Numbered from the stretch's first letter, positions 12,356 through 24,263 are shown. The stretch is DNA of 64,000 nucleotides from Silene conica (GCA_029255685.2 CM055311.2:61407048-61471047); one strand, 5' to 3'. A program made the numbers and translations. Notes: a model not told the origin generated them from the sequence alone.

Positions 12356-12879
12356 CTTCATATTTAAAACCTAGTTTTCTTGAAAAAGATTGATTATTCC
12401 TTAGCAAACTACTGAAGATGTGTTAATCAAGAAATTCTCTATTTACATGTCCTTATATTTTTAAGTGTCTAAGTTTATTATTATTATTATTATTATTATT
12501 ATGTCATGGGATATATTCTTAGCTTGATACATGCAAAATGGTGAAAAGTTGCAAGTTTTCCTCCTTTTATTTTGCTTCTTCCTTACTCAAATCTAAAAGC
12601 CTATCATTTAAATTGTAATAAGGATTTTAGGCTGATAAAAGCGATTAATGTGGTGCTAATAAAAGATTACTCAAAAAATATATGGTTTGCGACAAAAGTT
12701 ATGCTTTTCGTTTGGTTGTCATTTACGTACGTTTTACTTTTTTTTTTTTCCTTTTTTGTTTCTATTATTGATTTGCTGAAATGGGTTGAGTCAGGATGGT
12801 CAAGATAAGTACCAGCATGAAAAATTAATCATCGAAGGGGTTCATTATAAGATTACTACTATAATAATAAGAAGGGAAT
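12356..12879. other. upstream region of the X8 gene
   Basis: AT-rich DNA with an (att)n microsatellite at about 12477-12501 and a T run near 12738. No gene is seen. Confidence 0.5.
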
Positions 12880-12896
12880 AAACATGTTAAGATTAT

Positions 12897-13092
12897 GTTA
12901 AATTCTTATTTGTAATGGCACTATCCGTCGCAAGCTTGTGACGGATACCGTTTTCTCTCACAAAATACCCACTTTTTCTCTTTCTCTAACACTATGTATG
13001 TGGTCTCCTTTCTCCACTAACTCATTTTGTATCCATTTTATCTCACAAAATATCCGTCACAAATGGTGACCCGTCGCAAGCAAGACTTACTA
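12897..13092. mobile_element. Mutator-like MITE copy 1, inside the TRIM LTR
   Basis: A 196-bp element with 9-bp TSDs taagattat (12888-12896 and 13093-13101). It has split the left TRIM LTR after tgttaagattat, so it is younger than the TRIM. Its left end (gttaaattcttatttg) has drifted from the other two copies (cacaaattctcatttg); the right end cttacta is conserved. Confidence 0.88.
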
Positions 13093-13394
13093 TAAGATTA
13101 TAGATGGAGAATTGTATATTATGGAATAATTTTATTATTGATTGGTAGGATTTACATTGATATGTAACGATATATTTATATATATTGTCAAACCCTAAAA
13201 TTATAAACCGATAGATGGGCCTATAGGCCCAATATTCTAATACCTCGCAATCGTAAAAGACTAAAGGCAGTACGTAATATGAACTTTACGATTTGAAAAA
13301 TACAAGAAAAACGTAATCAATAAAAAAAAAAGTCTTCATCTCCTCATCTTGATCTTCCTTCAAGACATTTATCATCCATCTTCTTCCTTTTCAC

Positions 13395-13530
13395 AAATTG
13401 GTTGGTAAGGGTGCGTATAGGAATCGCCAGACAAATTTTGGTGCGTAACTCGCCAGTTTCTTTTCAGGTGCGTAACTCGCCAGTTTCTTTTCATGTGCGT
13501 AACTCGCCAGTTTTTTTTCATGCGTAACTC
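13395..13530 (-). repeat. 27-bp in-frame tandem repeat in the TRIM interior
   Basis: Four to five units containing gtgcgtaactcgccagtttc. On the minus strand they translate as repeated KRNWRVTH-type units in a 68-codon ORF (13372-13578). TRIMs are normally noncoding, so expression is doubtful, but the unit length is a multiple of three and the frame has stayed open. Confidence 0.65.
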
Positions 13531-13877
13531 GCCAATAAATTTAATACCACCTTGATTAAAGAAATAAGATTTAGACATTGAATTGAAGAATAGGGGAATT
13601 TTTTTTGGTTTAAAAAATAAATATATATCATCCTAAAATCCAGCCGGAGGGCACCATAGTTAATTAGTCCCTCCGACAGGGAGGCGGAATGTCGTTGTTA
13701 GGCCTCAAGAGCGTGAGGCTCTGATATCATGTTAAGATTATAGAGGGAGAATTGCATATGGAATAATTGTATTATTGATTGGTAGGATTTACATTGATAT
13801 GTGACGATGTATTTATAACACATCGTCAAACCCTAGAATCATAAACCGATAAAATAGGCCCATATCCTAATAAAACA

Positions 13878-14419
13878 TTTTACTGCAACTAGGAATAATA
13901 ATTTCTTTTCAAATAATGTTATGATAAACAATTTATGTGCCGGCCTCGGCAAACTGTCTGGACTAAGGACCAAATAAAGGTTAAAAAGTGGACCAGTGTC
14001 AGATGATATTAATATTGGTTAGATTCGATCCGGACCATGAAGACGCGTGGACCAAACCGCACCGGGCCTAATGGACCGAATATGGTTGTCAAAAACAGTG
14101 TGTAGTAGTATTTAAAATTAGACCTCAAGGAGTTCGTAATGATCAAATTAAAAAAAAATATTATTTTTTTATATTTAAGTAAATAATTAAATATATCTTA
14201 TAATACGTGTAAACAAAGTACGTAGTACATAAAATCAAGAATGTTACAAATATAAAGATTCTTTTATTATGTAAGTTAGGTTCTTGTTCGGTCCACGATC
14301 CATTCGGTTTGGTCCAACTCAAATAAAAACCCATCATCCTTTGACCCTCTTAAACTTCTGAACATCTATCGTCGTGAAGGTAGTTGAAAACTTAACACAA
14401 AAACTTTCTGAAAAATGAA
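13878..14419. other. intergenic DNA without recognised genes
   Basis: Contains short GC-richer phrases (ggaccaaaccgcaccgggcc near 14050 and a related inverted phrase near 14300) that may be ends of an undefined element. Nothing firm. Confidence 0.4.
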
Positions 14420-14428
14420 TTCCTACAA

Positions 14429-14624
14429 TAGTAAGTCTTGCTTGCGACGGGTCACCATTTGTGACGGATATTTTGTGAGATGAAATGGATACAAAATGAG
14501 TTAGTGGAGAAAGGGGACCACATGAATAGTGTCGGTGAGAGAGAAAAAGTGGGTATTTTGTGAGAGAAAACAGTATCCGTCACAAGCTTGTGACGGATAC
14601 CGCCGTCACAAATGAGAATTTGTG
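14429..14624. mobile_element. Mutator-like MITE copy 2
   Basis: A 196-bp copy in the opposite orientation to copies 1 and 3, with 9-bp TSDs ttcctacaa (14420-14428 and 14625-14633). The ends read tagtaagtcttgc and gagaatttgtg. The interior carries two opposed phrases (gacggatattttgtgaga and gtgacggatacc). Confidence 0.9.
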
Positions 14625-14868
14625 TTCCTACAAAGTAAAGTTAATGAAGTACTCGTATAAATCAAAATATAAGTTGTTCACAAGTTTTGACGATCCTCAA
14701 AAACACCTATACAAAAAAAATAAGTTTTTTTTATAAACTCTGTCGTTTAAAAATAGAGAAATGAAATGGTAAATAAAGTCAACAAATCTTGAAAAATAAA
14801 ATAGGATTTTTGTCTATACAAATCATTGGGGATAGTTTTAGATCTTGTCCAAAGTCAACTATGATAAT

Positions 14869-15335
14869 GTTAAGCCCAAAATCTGCATCCAGGAAGCATG
14901 AGCCCAACAGAGGAGAGAAGCGCGAAAAAAACAAAAAATGGGCCTATGAACAAGACACCCAAGCTTAGTTTTCAAAGATGTTGTCAATACGAAGAAAGGT
15001 TAACAACCCCTATTTTTCCTTAACAAGAAGCGGAATATAGGAGTAGGAGCAGGGAAGTTGCTGACTCGGCCCTAGACCCCTATATAAGAAGCAAGAGCTC
15101 CTGGCCTAGAGGATGATTCATCCTAGAGCAGTTCAAGCAATAACTTTACACATTTTGTTAATTTCTCTCTGTATACGTAGTGTATTCTTTTCCTCCTCGA
15201 TTTTAGTGCAATATTTGGTGGGATTCCGTTTCCCCCCACGGTTGTTTTCCATAGTGCGTTTTTCCGCGTCACCAAACCTCTTGTGTCAATCTCCTTTTGC
15301 TTTATAATTCTGCGTCACCAAACCTCTTGTATCCT
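14869..15335 (+). mobile_element. probable decayed LTR with TATA box
   Basis: The stretch starts tgttaagccc, has ctatataag at about 15080, and a CT-rich segment after it, as LTR promoters do. A 45-bp unit (gcgtcaccaaacctcttgt...) occurs twice at 15267 and 15312. No matching second LTR, coding region or TSD was found, so the identity is tentative. Confidence 0.3.
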
Positions 15336-15339
15336 TTTG

Positions 15340-15415
15340 CAAATGTCTCTTTTGCGACGGATTTCCTATGATTTGCGACGAAATTGTCCGTCGCAAATGT
15401 GTTTATTTTGTAGTG
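15340..15415. mobile_element. CACTA-like terminus with inverted GCGACGG repeats
   Basis: The sequence ends ttttgtagtg, which reads CACTACAAAA on the minus strand, a typical CACTA end. Just inside are opposed copies of tttgcgacgga / tccgtcgcaaa that could pair as a hairpin. The other end was not found. Confidence 0.4.
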
Positions 15416-16514
15416 TATCTACCCTAGGGCATACATTAAAATCAATAGTCGTTTTAACTCACACCTCACATTTAGACTCGATAATTTTTCACCAAAATAA
15501 TTTGGCTCCCACGAAAGTTATTATTCCAATACCGCCATCTTCTTATCACCATTATCACCATGTATGGAACCAATCTCAGCCCTTCCAGCTCATAGAGCAT
15601 ACCAGCAACCCTCAGGAATCAGGCTGTCAGTATCTATAGGACCAGTCAGTAGACCTCTAGCCTCGAGCTAGATTGCAGCCTCCATCATTTCTCCTAGGAC
15701 CCATGTGTTGGGGTATGTGTCCTCGACGATAGTGCGATCACATATTCAAATCTCATAATAAGAATACGCAATGAATGATTCTTGTATATAGTCAATTGAT
15801 CAACATTAATCGGTACCAATTGGCTAGCTAGAGTTTAACGTTACTGTCGTATGACGGTGGTGTTCGGTTGTTCCTTTTAGGTCACACCTATAGGACGAGT
15901 CCCAAACGGTAAAATTGATTAATCGTATATTGATACAGATTAATTAATTCCTTAATTTGAACAAAATGAGAAAATGAAATTTTACTTTAATATAATTAAA
16001 TGAGATGCGAAATTAGTAAATAAAATGTTATATTACTAATTATTAATCGATGTTTAGGAAACATGCGAGATAAGAATAAAATGTTAATTATAATTACAAA
16101 TGTTATGAATTATAATTAAAGTGACTTATTTTACATATAGGTAATTATGAATTACTTGTATGATTATCAATTATAATTAATTAGTGAGTTATGATATTTA
16201 ATTTGTTGAATTGCATAGTAAACCCTAGTAACATGTAACGTGTCACATGTCACACATTTACAATTGACAAAAAATAAAAATAAAATAAAGTCCATATTAG
16301 GACTTATGGTGGGCGGTTTTTTAGAAGAAAAGAGGAAAGAAATGCGTTTTTATTTTGTGTAATATTACTTCATGGAGAAGGCAAATAAAACTCTTGCAAT
16401 TACCTATTATGAGTAAGAGCAAAAAGAGATAAAGTTAAAGTGAACTTTCACTTTCATAACCTTTTTCTCCCTTCCCCAACCGTCTACCCCTTCTTCTATT
16501 TGATGCTTTTTGTC

Positions 16515-16962
16515 CAGGCCCGTCTTTTAGCCCGTGTGGCGGCATAGGGCCCCCAATTTTGGAGGGCCCAATAATATGTCAGATTGTACATATATCTAAA
16601 TATGTAGTAATAAATTTGTATAATGACACTAGTTTAGTGGTTAAAAACTAACCTTTTGTCCAAGATGCCTCATGTTCAATTCCCTCTATCCAAACTTAAC
16701 TTTTCTTGTCGTTTATTTTATTTATATTATTGCATATATTTTCATCCATTTAAATTAGTCAACAATATTCTTTTGGCAAGGAAAATATATATATTCATTT
16801 TTTTTGGATAGTTTAATCTTAAATTTTAACATTAAATAACTTACTATTATTTATAATACATAATACCGTTACAATAACGATTTACATTCAAACGAAAAAC
16901 TAAAAGAGAGGGCCTCATCCAAAATTTCGCACAGGGCTCCCAAAATCTCGGAGACGGCCCTG
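16515..16962. mobile_element. hAT-type nonautonomous element, 448 bp, TSD tttttgtc
   Basis: The ends caggcccgtc and gacggccctg are inverted repeats, with exact 8-bp TSDs tttttgtc at 16507-16514 and 16963-16970. Near 16630-16685 the interior has tagtggttaaaaac and tgttcaattcc, which resemble pol III A and B boxes of tRNA-derived sequences. No transposase. Confidence 0.82.
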
Positions 16963-17778
16963 TTTTTGTCCTCAAATTTTATTCTTATGCATTGTATAAT
17001 ATTTTCTCATTATCTCTCATAAAATTGTTTTATGGCTTGTTCATCGAAAATCTAATAATTCATATTTTACTAAAGTAGTAGGATAATTTATATTAGATTA
17101 ATATTAAGGTAGCTAATATTAATTTCTAGACTAAAATTATTATTAGTGTTTGGGCTTAGTCTTGGGTGCATCTATTGGAGGGTTTCTATATTGCAACCTT
17201 GGAGGATCATCCTTTATAAGATCATCCCCAAGCAAGGTCAATTGCTAGGTCAATTGCTTGCTACCTTGCTTGAGTCAAGTTAATTACAATTAGTAGCAAA
17301 TTAGTATTGACCCTGGGAGTTGAGGGTCAATTCGTGACCCAAGGGGGAGGAAATTGACCCAACTATTGACCCATTATGTGTTACATAGTCATTGGTTACA
17401 AATAAAAAAAAGAAAAAAAAGAAAAGATAAACTATTAAAATATTTCAAAACTCAAAGCCTATAACTTTTCCTCACTTTTCCTCTGCCATTTCTGTTCTCT
17501 GCCACTCCTTCTCTCTTTACAGCCAATGACAGCCATATGAAAACGTGTTTAACTCCAACATCCAATCACCTGCAAAATTAAATACAAAATTAACTATAAA
17601 ATATCAAATTTTCTTAAATAAAATTACTAACTTCTTTTCCTAAAAAAAAATTACTATCTCAACAAAAATTACTGTCTCAACAAAAATCACTGTCTTTCAA
17701 AAAAAAATATTACTGTCTTCTTTTCCTAAAAGTAAAAAAACCATACACTTATTAATATTTTCTAATTTTTAAAACAAT

Positions 17779-18242
17779 ATGGATTTAAATGATTTTGATT
17801 TTTCAAGTTATGCAAATGACAATACTACATCATTGCAAAACACTCAAAATATCGATCTAAATCAAAGTACTCCAATTCCTACGTTTACGGAATTAGTTTC
17901 GGGTAATCAAAGTTATCAAAATTTCGATATATTTGGAAATCTGATTTTGTTGTCCCAACTCCCTACTCAAGATTTTGTAGAGGAGACCCCTATTTTTTGT
18001 GCTACAAAATCCAAAAAATCAATACCATAAAAAAAAAACAGTCCACTACAATTGGGGAGGGTAAAAATTGGTCCGAAAAAGAGGATGAAGCTCTTATTTC
18101 CGCTTGGTGTTTACGTACAACCAACTCAATAGTTGGCAAAAACCAAAGATCAATCACAATATGGAGCAAGGTTCACGAGTTATATGAACAAGCTCGGACG
18201 GAAAATCAAAATCAAAATAATATTAAGTTAATTAAGTATTAG
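17779..18242 (+). pseudogene. Harbinger ORF2-type Myb/SANT-like protein, truncated and frameshifted
   Basis: An 83-codon ORF starts MDLNDFDFSSYAND; a second frame overlaps it after about 18000 and continues with NWSEKEDEALISAW and SITIWSKVHELYEQA. These match the tryptophan-containing trihelix/Myb region of PIF/Harbinger ORF2 proteins (often annotated GSTT3-like or NAM-associated). The break falls at an A run near 18028-18039. The C-terminal half is missing, and a MITE lies 30 bases past the last stop. Its position inside a Harbinger-bordered element supports the call. Confidence 0.68.
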
Positions 18243-18272
18243 TAACTTAATTAACATGACCCATTACAAAAT

Positions 18273-18468
18273 CACAAATTCTCATTTGTGACGGCGGTAT
18301 CCGTCACAAGCTTGTGATGGATACCGTTTCCTCTCACAAAAAACCCACTTTTTCTCTCTCTCTGACACTATTCATGTGGTCTCCTTTCTCCACTAACTCA
18401 TTTTGTATTCATTTTATCCCACAAAATATCCGTCACAAATGGTGACCCGTCACAAGCAAAACTTACTA
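18273..18468. mobile_element. Mutator-like MITE copy 3, inside the Harbinger element
   Basis: A 196-bp copy in the same orientation as copy 1 with 9-bp TSDs ttacaaaat (18264-18272 and 18469-18477). Ends cacaaattctcatttg and aaaacttacta. The 9-bp target repeat in all three copies points to the Mutator superfamily even though the terminal repeats are weak. Confidence 0.9.
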
Positions 18469-19594
18469 TTACAAAATAAGGTCAATTGGTGACCTCTTTT
18501 AACCAAATTGACCTTTCTTATGACCTTCTTCATGACCTAGTGAAAATGGGTTGTCCTATTTTTATTTTGTGTGAGCAAAAGTAATAGGTTTAGAAAAAGT
18601 TTATTTAGGGAGAATAAATAAAAAGTGATGGGAAAAATGGAAAATTCTAGGGAAATGGAAAATAATTAACAATAAAATATAATGGTGACCTAATTAGTAT
18701 GACATTTGCTTTGGGATGGTATAATTAGCTCAAGAAGACCAACTTTGTGCCCTAATTTTCGAATTTCCAATGCAAGGAAGTTTCTTCTTCTAGTTTGTTT
18801 TGCATGTACTAGCTAGATCTTATGTTAAAATAGGTTTAACTTTGACATTAGTAAAGACTAATGAGGTTTATGAAGCTAACAATTGACATCAAGAGTTTAG
18901 GTTGTGCATGCAAAATCGTTTATTAGTTTTTACGAGTTATGAACTAAAAACAAAACTAAAATTTGTGATTTATAAGATAAATATCACGAAATATTTTTGC
19001 ATGTATTACATTCTGGTCTTAAAAATGTTTTAGGTCATAAATTATGATTTGTGGAATTTTTATTGTTCATTAATATGTTTTTTAGTATAAAATGACGATT
19101 TATGAAAAAAATGAGATTTTATGACTAAAAATAGTTTAACATTGATTGACCTTGATTTGTTTATCTAACCTCACATGCATATTTTACTTACTGTATGTAA
19201 AATTTGAGATAAAATTAGTTTATTTTGCATGAAATATAAATTTTATGAGATAAAATGGCATATCAAGAGGTTAATAGGTTAAAAATAGCTAAAATGTAAA
19301 TCAGGCCATGAATTTTTAATATGTTCTTATATGCAATATTTAATCAGTGTGTGTAAATTTTGAAATGAATTAAGCTCATTTTGCATGATTGATGAATTTT
19401 AAAGGTAAAAATGAGATAAATAGTAACTATTTTGGCAAAAATAGCTAAAACGAATTAAATAACTTGAGAAAATTATTTTATGTTTCATTTATTATATATT
19501 CGTCGGATCTGAAGCTGAAAATTTATTAGATTAATTTTCGTATGCTTTAGATGTTTTATCCGATAAAATCGATAATTAGTAACATCGACTTCTC

Positions 19595-20095
19595 AAAATT
19601 GGTAGAAGTTTCGGTTGGAACGCCGAGCCCAATACTTGTATGTTGTGGCTGCTTATTAGGACACACATTGGAACGGGCATATGAGTCTAATACCTGTGTG
19701 TGTTGTGTATCAGAGGAAGTCTCGGTTGGAATGCCGAGCCTGATACGTGTGTGTGTTTGATGCATTGGGACACGCCTCTAGGTCCAATGTGAGTTTGTTT
19801 GGTCGTGTCGGGTTATGTCTCAAGTGGACCTCTGAACCTGACGCGTAAAAACTTGTTATGTATTGGCAGGAGTTTCTGTTGGAACGCCGAGACCAATACA
19901 TAACTGTTTAGTACTGTGGATATGCCTTGGAACGGGCCTTTGAATCCGGTACATTATGTATCGTATTGGTTACGCCTCGAGTGGGCCTTGAACCAATACA
20001 TGTTGATTGTGTGTTTAGTTAAGCCTCGAGTGGGCCGCTGAACTGTTGATTGTGTGTCTTGTTATGCCTCTAGTGGGCCGCTGAACTAGATACTG
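19595..20095 (+). repeat. degenerate tandem array (ggaacgccgag / tgcctcgagtgggcc units)
   Basis: Units of about 50-65 bp carry a verb-like core such as cggttggaacgccgagcc or atgcctcgagtgggccgctgaac. The second core is strikingly close in form to the units at 50240-50830 in a gypsy solo LTR. Confidence 0.65.
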
Positions 20096-20348
20096 AAATA
20101 TGATTAAAGCTAAGAAGGATGTATTTGTTTTTGTCTTGTATTGTTTCTCTTTGATCATGTTGAATCTTCATAGAGGCCGATTTGATTTGCTTTGGCCACT
20201 AGTCCATTTATTTGCCTCAATCACTAAGCAAGAATACTAAGAGCAAACAATCAAATAACACGAGGTTTGTCATCATAAATCTATGTGTTCTAACAACAAG
20301 CGCTAACATAATTCACGAGGTCTCATAATTAAACATTTAATGTAACAG

Positions 20349-22200
20349 TGGTTCTTCAACGACTCAAACAAATGAGACATAACATATGTGGGGACATATG
20401 TTTGCAAACCTGCATTGAATGCAACAATTAAATAAAACAAATGATATTAAATGCAACAAATTATATTAATGCTTTAATCATAAGAACAATCAGTACATTC
20501 ATTCAATGCAATCATTGAAGAATAAAGGGTAACATAATTAAACGAGTTTGTGTGCATGATTCAAAATATCGAAATTATCACTAAGTGAAAGCAAAATGAT
20601 CATAACTGGCAACATGTTTACCAAAAACCGAATTAAATACACATAATCTATATAATAACATAAAAAGACATCTTGAGCCCCCTATTGAGATGACACGTAA
20701 GCTTCGAGTCTAATTGACACGTGCCACCAACAATCCTACATGTCATGTGGTCTACAATATCTATTAAGGAAATAAAAAAAAAAAAAGTCTTACCCGTCTT
20801 TTCATCTTCAAGCTCATTCTATTAGCCATTACTCACCATTATTAGTTATTAGTCACTATTATTAATACCATCAATTCAATTTCCCTCTAATTATGTAAGT
20901 AATGTTCTTCAATTCCCCTCCCTCTTGATCTCCCCTTTGATGAGAATGCTAATGACCTCTATCAAATTTTTGTTAATTTACAAGAATAATTAACATTTAA
21001 AGTCTTATATATAATCTTTTTAATGCCCTATATCTCATGCATTCCATCACAATTCTTGTACTAAAAGGCTAACTTAAATAATGTATCATGACATATTTTT
21101 ATGTGACATGACAATTTTAAATGTGACATAACAAGTTTTAATTTGACATGGATTATCAATTTACTATTTGACATTAATTTAATTCATTTATTTATAAATC
21201 TATAAATAAAATAAAAGGGCAAACCAAAAGTATCTCATTCCAACATTAAATTTTATCAAATCACCTCATTATCTGTAAAATTTTATTAAAAGACTACTTA
21301 AAACATTGAATAAATCTGCAAAATTTTATTAAAAAGTTACTTAAAACATTGATTAAATGTCAAATAGACATCGATGAAATGTCACAAACCACGTCATTCT
21401 CTATACATAGTTGTCCAACTCACTCATCTACCAATATACACATATCTATAATATTTATAAATAGTTGTGCAACTCACCCATCATCAACCAACATACACAT
21501 ATCTATAATATCTATAATTATAATTAAAAGGATACTTAGGGTAAACTAAAATGATTTTGATATCACAAAATAATTTTCATCTTCTAGCATAATTACTCTT
21601 CTCCTATCTATAGAATAATTAACCATGCGTCATTCAACTCCAGTATTAACTTTAAAATAATTCTATAAATGTAATTAAAAGTATACTTGGGCCAAATTAA
21701 AAGTCTATATTGATTTTAGTGTCACAAAATAATTCTCATCTTTTACCATAATATTGTTCTCTTATCTATGCAATAGTTGATCATTACTCATTCAACTCTC
21801 GTATTAACTTTGCAATAATTTTTATCACAATTAAGATCATATAAAACAACTTATAAACTACATACAACCTCTTGAAGCCAAAACCATCACCCTTTTCCCA
21901 ATTAATATTTCTGTCACTAAATTTTAATCCGAGTTGCAAAACGTCGTCGACGTTTAATAACAAATCGTCGACGAATTTAAAAAAAAAGACCAACCTACCC
22001 TTATTGACTCATTGTCCCTAAGTCTCCATCTCCCTTTACTCCTTCTCTCCCTCGACCACGACACCACCACCACACCAAGACACCACCACGACACCACGAC
22101 ACCACCACCACCACACCACGACCACCGGAGCAACACGACGAAAACACCTCCACCACGCGATAACCGGAGCCAATGTAAGTCTTTTTTTTAAATTAATTTA
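20349..22200. other. AT-rich intergenic DNA
   Basis: No gene is supported. About 21210-21560 and 21590-21830 share worn repeats (phrases such as attaaaa..acttaaaacattga and cacaaaataattctcatctt). A CCACCA-rich stretch at 22060-22160 followed by aatgtaagtc looks like a 5' leader with a donor site, but no downstream exon was found. Confidence 0.4.
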
Positions 22201-22254
22201 GTTTTAGTTGTATAATTTGATTTTAATTAGACTAATAATGTATGTAAATCTTCT

Positions 22255-22914
22255 TCATTTATGTTATTTTGTTGTTGTTGTTGATGTTGTTGTTGTAGCT
22301 TCAATTCGTTTTTGTTGTTGTTGTTGTTTTAGTTTTTTCAATTTGTTCTTCAATTGTTGTTGTTGTTGTTGTTGTTGTTGTTAGTGTTGTTTGTAGTTGT
22401 TGTTGTTATTGTTAGTGTTGTTATTTCGGGTTTGCTAAGATAGAAGGAAGGAGAAAATTGATTTCGGGTTTGTGGTGTGGGGTGGGTGGGACGTTGAGAA
22501 TCAACATCCTATGGGGAAGAGGATGTTGAATCCTCACATCCCATATGGGAGAGGATGTTGATTCCTCACGTCCCATATGGACTAGGATGTTGATGTTGTT
22601 GTAGTTTTTTCAATTTGTCTTCAATTTTTCGGATTTGTTGTTGTTGTTGTTGTTGTTGTTGTTAGTGTTGTTTGTAGTTGTTATTGTTGTTGTTAGTGTT
22701 GTTATTTTGGATTTGCTACGATAGAAAGGAGAAAATTGATTTCGGGTTTGTGGTGTGGGGTGGGTGGGACGTTGAGAATCAATATCCTATGGGGAAGAGG
22801 ATGTTGAATCCTCACGTCCCATATGGGAGAGGATGTTGATTCCTCACGTCCCATATGGACTAGGATGTTGATGTTGTTGTAGTTTTTTTTTTATTTGTCT
22901 TCAGTTTTTCAGAT

Positions 22915-22949
<35 letters not shown>

Positions 22950-23200
22950 AGTGTTTTTAGTGTTGTTTGTAGTTGTTATTGTTGTTGTTATTAGTGTTGT
23001 TATTTTGGGTTTGCTAAGATAGAAGGAAGGAGAAAATTGATTTCGGGTTTGTGGTGTGGGGTGGGTAGGACATTGAGAATCAACATCCTATGGGGAAGAG
23101 GATGCATGTTGAATCCTTACGTCCCATATAGAAGAGGATGTTGATTCCTCACGTCCCATATGGAGTAGGATGTTGAATCCTCACATCCAAGTATGGTTTA
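22255..23200. repeat. three tandem units of about 280-300 bp with (gtt)n
   Basis: A core beginning tgtggtgtggggtgggt recurs at 22471, 22749 and 23050. Each unit has a long gtt microsatellite, then gagaatcaacatcctatggg and several gaggatgttga(atcc/ttcc)tcac phrases. The copies differ by small indels, mainly in the gtt tract. Confidence 0.88.
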
Positions 23201-23838
23201 GACGTCCAAATTCTATGTCCGTCCATGATTCAGACCTTTTGATTTCGTTTTAACCGTATATTTTCAATTTTAAAATTTAAACTTATTTATTTTTTGTATA
23301 AAAAGTTGTTAATTTTGTAATTAAAAGGGTAGTGTTATGAAATATTATAGTATAATATTATATGGATGTCCATATCTTATAATATCTTAGAGTGTTTTAT
23401 CTTATGGAAACTCTACCTCATTGTAATATGTATATATACCCCTCATAATGGAATGAGAACTTACTTTTGTCTCTCTCACTTTCTCTTTACAATTCTCTCT
23501 CGTCTTTATTTACAACACGTGATCAGCACGAGTCTTGACCGACTGAGCGAAGAGGAGCGAGGAGGAATTAATAATCTTATTTTATTATATTTAGCTCCAG
23601 GTATGCAACGTAGTGTTTGTGGTAGGCGCCATGTATGAGAGACTTTGACTCCTCCCATAGGAATTCTCTAGAGTAAGAGGTATGTTCCTTGCTAATGGTC
23701 TCATCGAGGGGGCTCTTTTTGTTTTTTTCATGTGATTAAGGAGCATTCTACTGAAACGAAGGAAGCTTTCCTCTACCGGTACGCACGTCATATCATCAGC
23801 TAATCCTATTTTTTATAACTTATTTATGAAATTTATCA

Positions 23839-23873
<35 letters not shown>

Positions 23874-24263
23874 AGTTTGTTGACGTATATCTATGTATTA
23901 ACAATGATGGTTAATTCGCGGAACAATAGAACTACCTATTGTTGACTTACGTTATTTTATTCGTTTTCTTATACGAAAAGAAAAAAAATTATTTTAAACT
24001 TTCTTTAATGAATATGTTGAATGGGTTGGTTTATTCAAGACCTTAATTGTTATTTGTAATACCGTAATAATAATATGTACGAGAACATATTTCATGATTA
24101 TTATAATAATTAATTTGGACATATGTTATTATTGAACATGAAGGTCTATATATGGGTCAACAAGTTTTGACAAAGGACATATCATATTATTTTGGAACTA
24201 AGTTTCATAGGGAAACATCTTTTGAAAAAGGACATATCATATAATTTTGGGTCTATTTTATAT

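Larger units (their letters stand above)
12885..13872 (-). mobile_element. TRIM (miniature LTR retrotransposon), complete, TSD aaaca
   Basis: Two direct repeats, 12885-13242 (interrupted by a MITE) and 13730-13872 (143 bp), share the stretch gattggtaggatttacattg. A primer-binding site complementary to initiator Met-tRNA (ggctctgatatca on +, 13717-13729) abuts the right LTR, so the element runs on the minus strand. TSDs aaaca flank it at 12880-12884 and 13873-13877. Without the MITE the element is about 0.78 kb and cannot encode pol. In its own orientation it starts TA and ends CA, not TG-CA. Confidence 0.85.
17220..18721 (+). mobile_element. decayed PIF/Harbinger element carrying ORF2 only
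   Basis: The imperfect terminal repeats are gatcatccccaagcaa at the left and, on the minus strand, taccatcccaaagcaa at the right. TAA target repeats flank it (17217-17219 and 18722-18724). Inside is a remnant of the Myb-like accessory protein typical of this superfamily and a younger MITE. The DDE transposase gene is missing, so it could move only with help from another element. Confidence 0.7.
15706..20348 (+). mobile_element. long copia-type LTR relic carrying nested DNA transposons
   Basis: It starts tgttggggta and includes the phrase gctagagtttaacgttactgtcgtatgacgg, which I recognise from many plant copia LTRs. It may end at ttaatgtaaca (20338-20348), followed by gtggttc, a possible worn primer-binding site. 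A hAT element and a Harbinger element with a MITE lie inside. The borders are inferred and no coding region remains beside it. Confidence 0.35.

Noticed and set aside
17779..18242. Novel host gene encoding a DNA-binding protein
   Set aside because: The two ORFs are one frameshifted Harbinger ORF2 fragment inside a bordered Harbinger element.
20680..20720. cacgtgcc motif as a functional G-box promoter
   Set aside because: No gene follows within reach, so a single short motif carries no weight.
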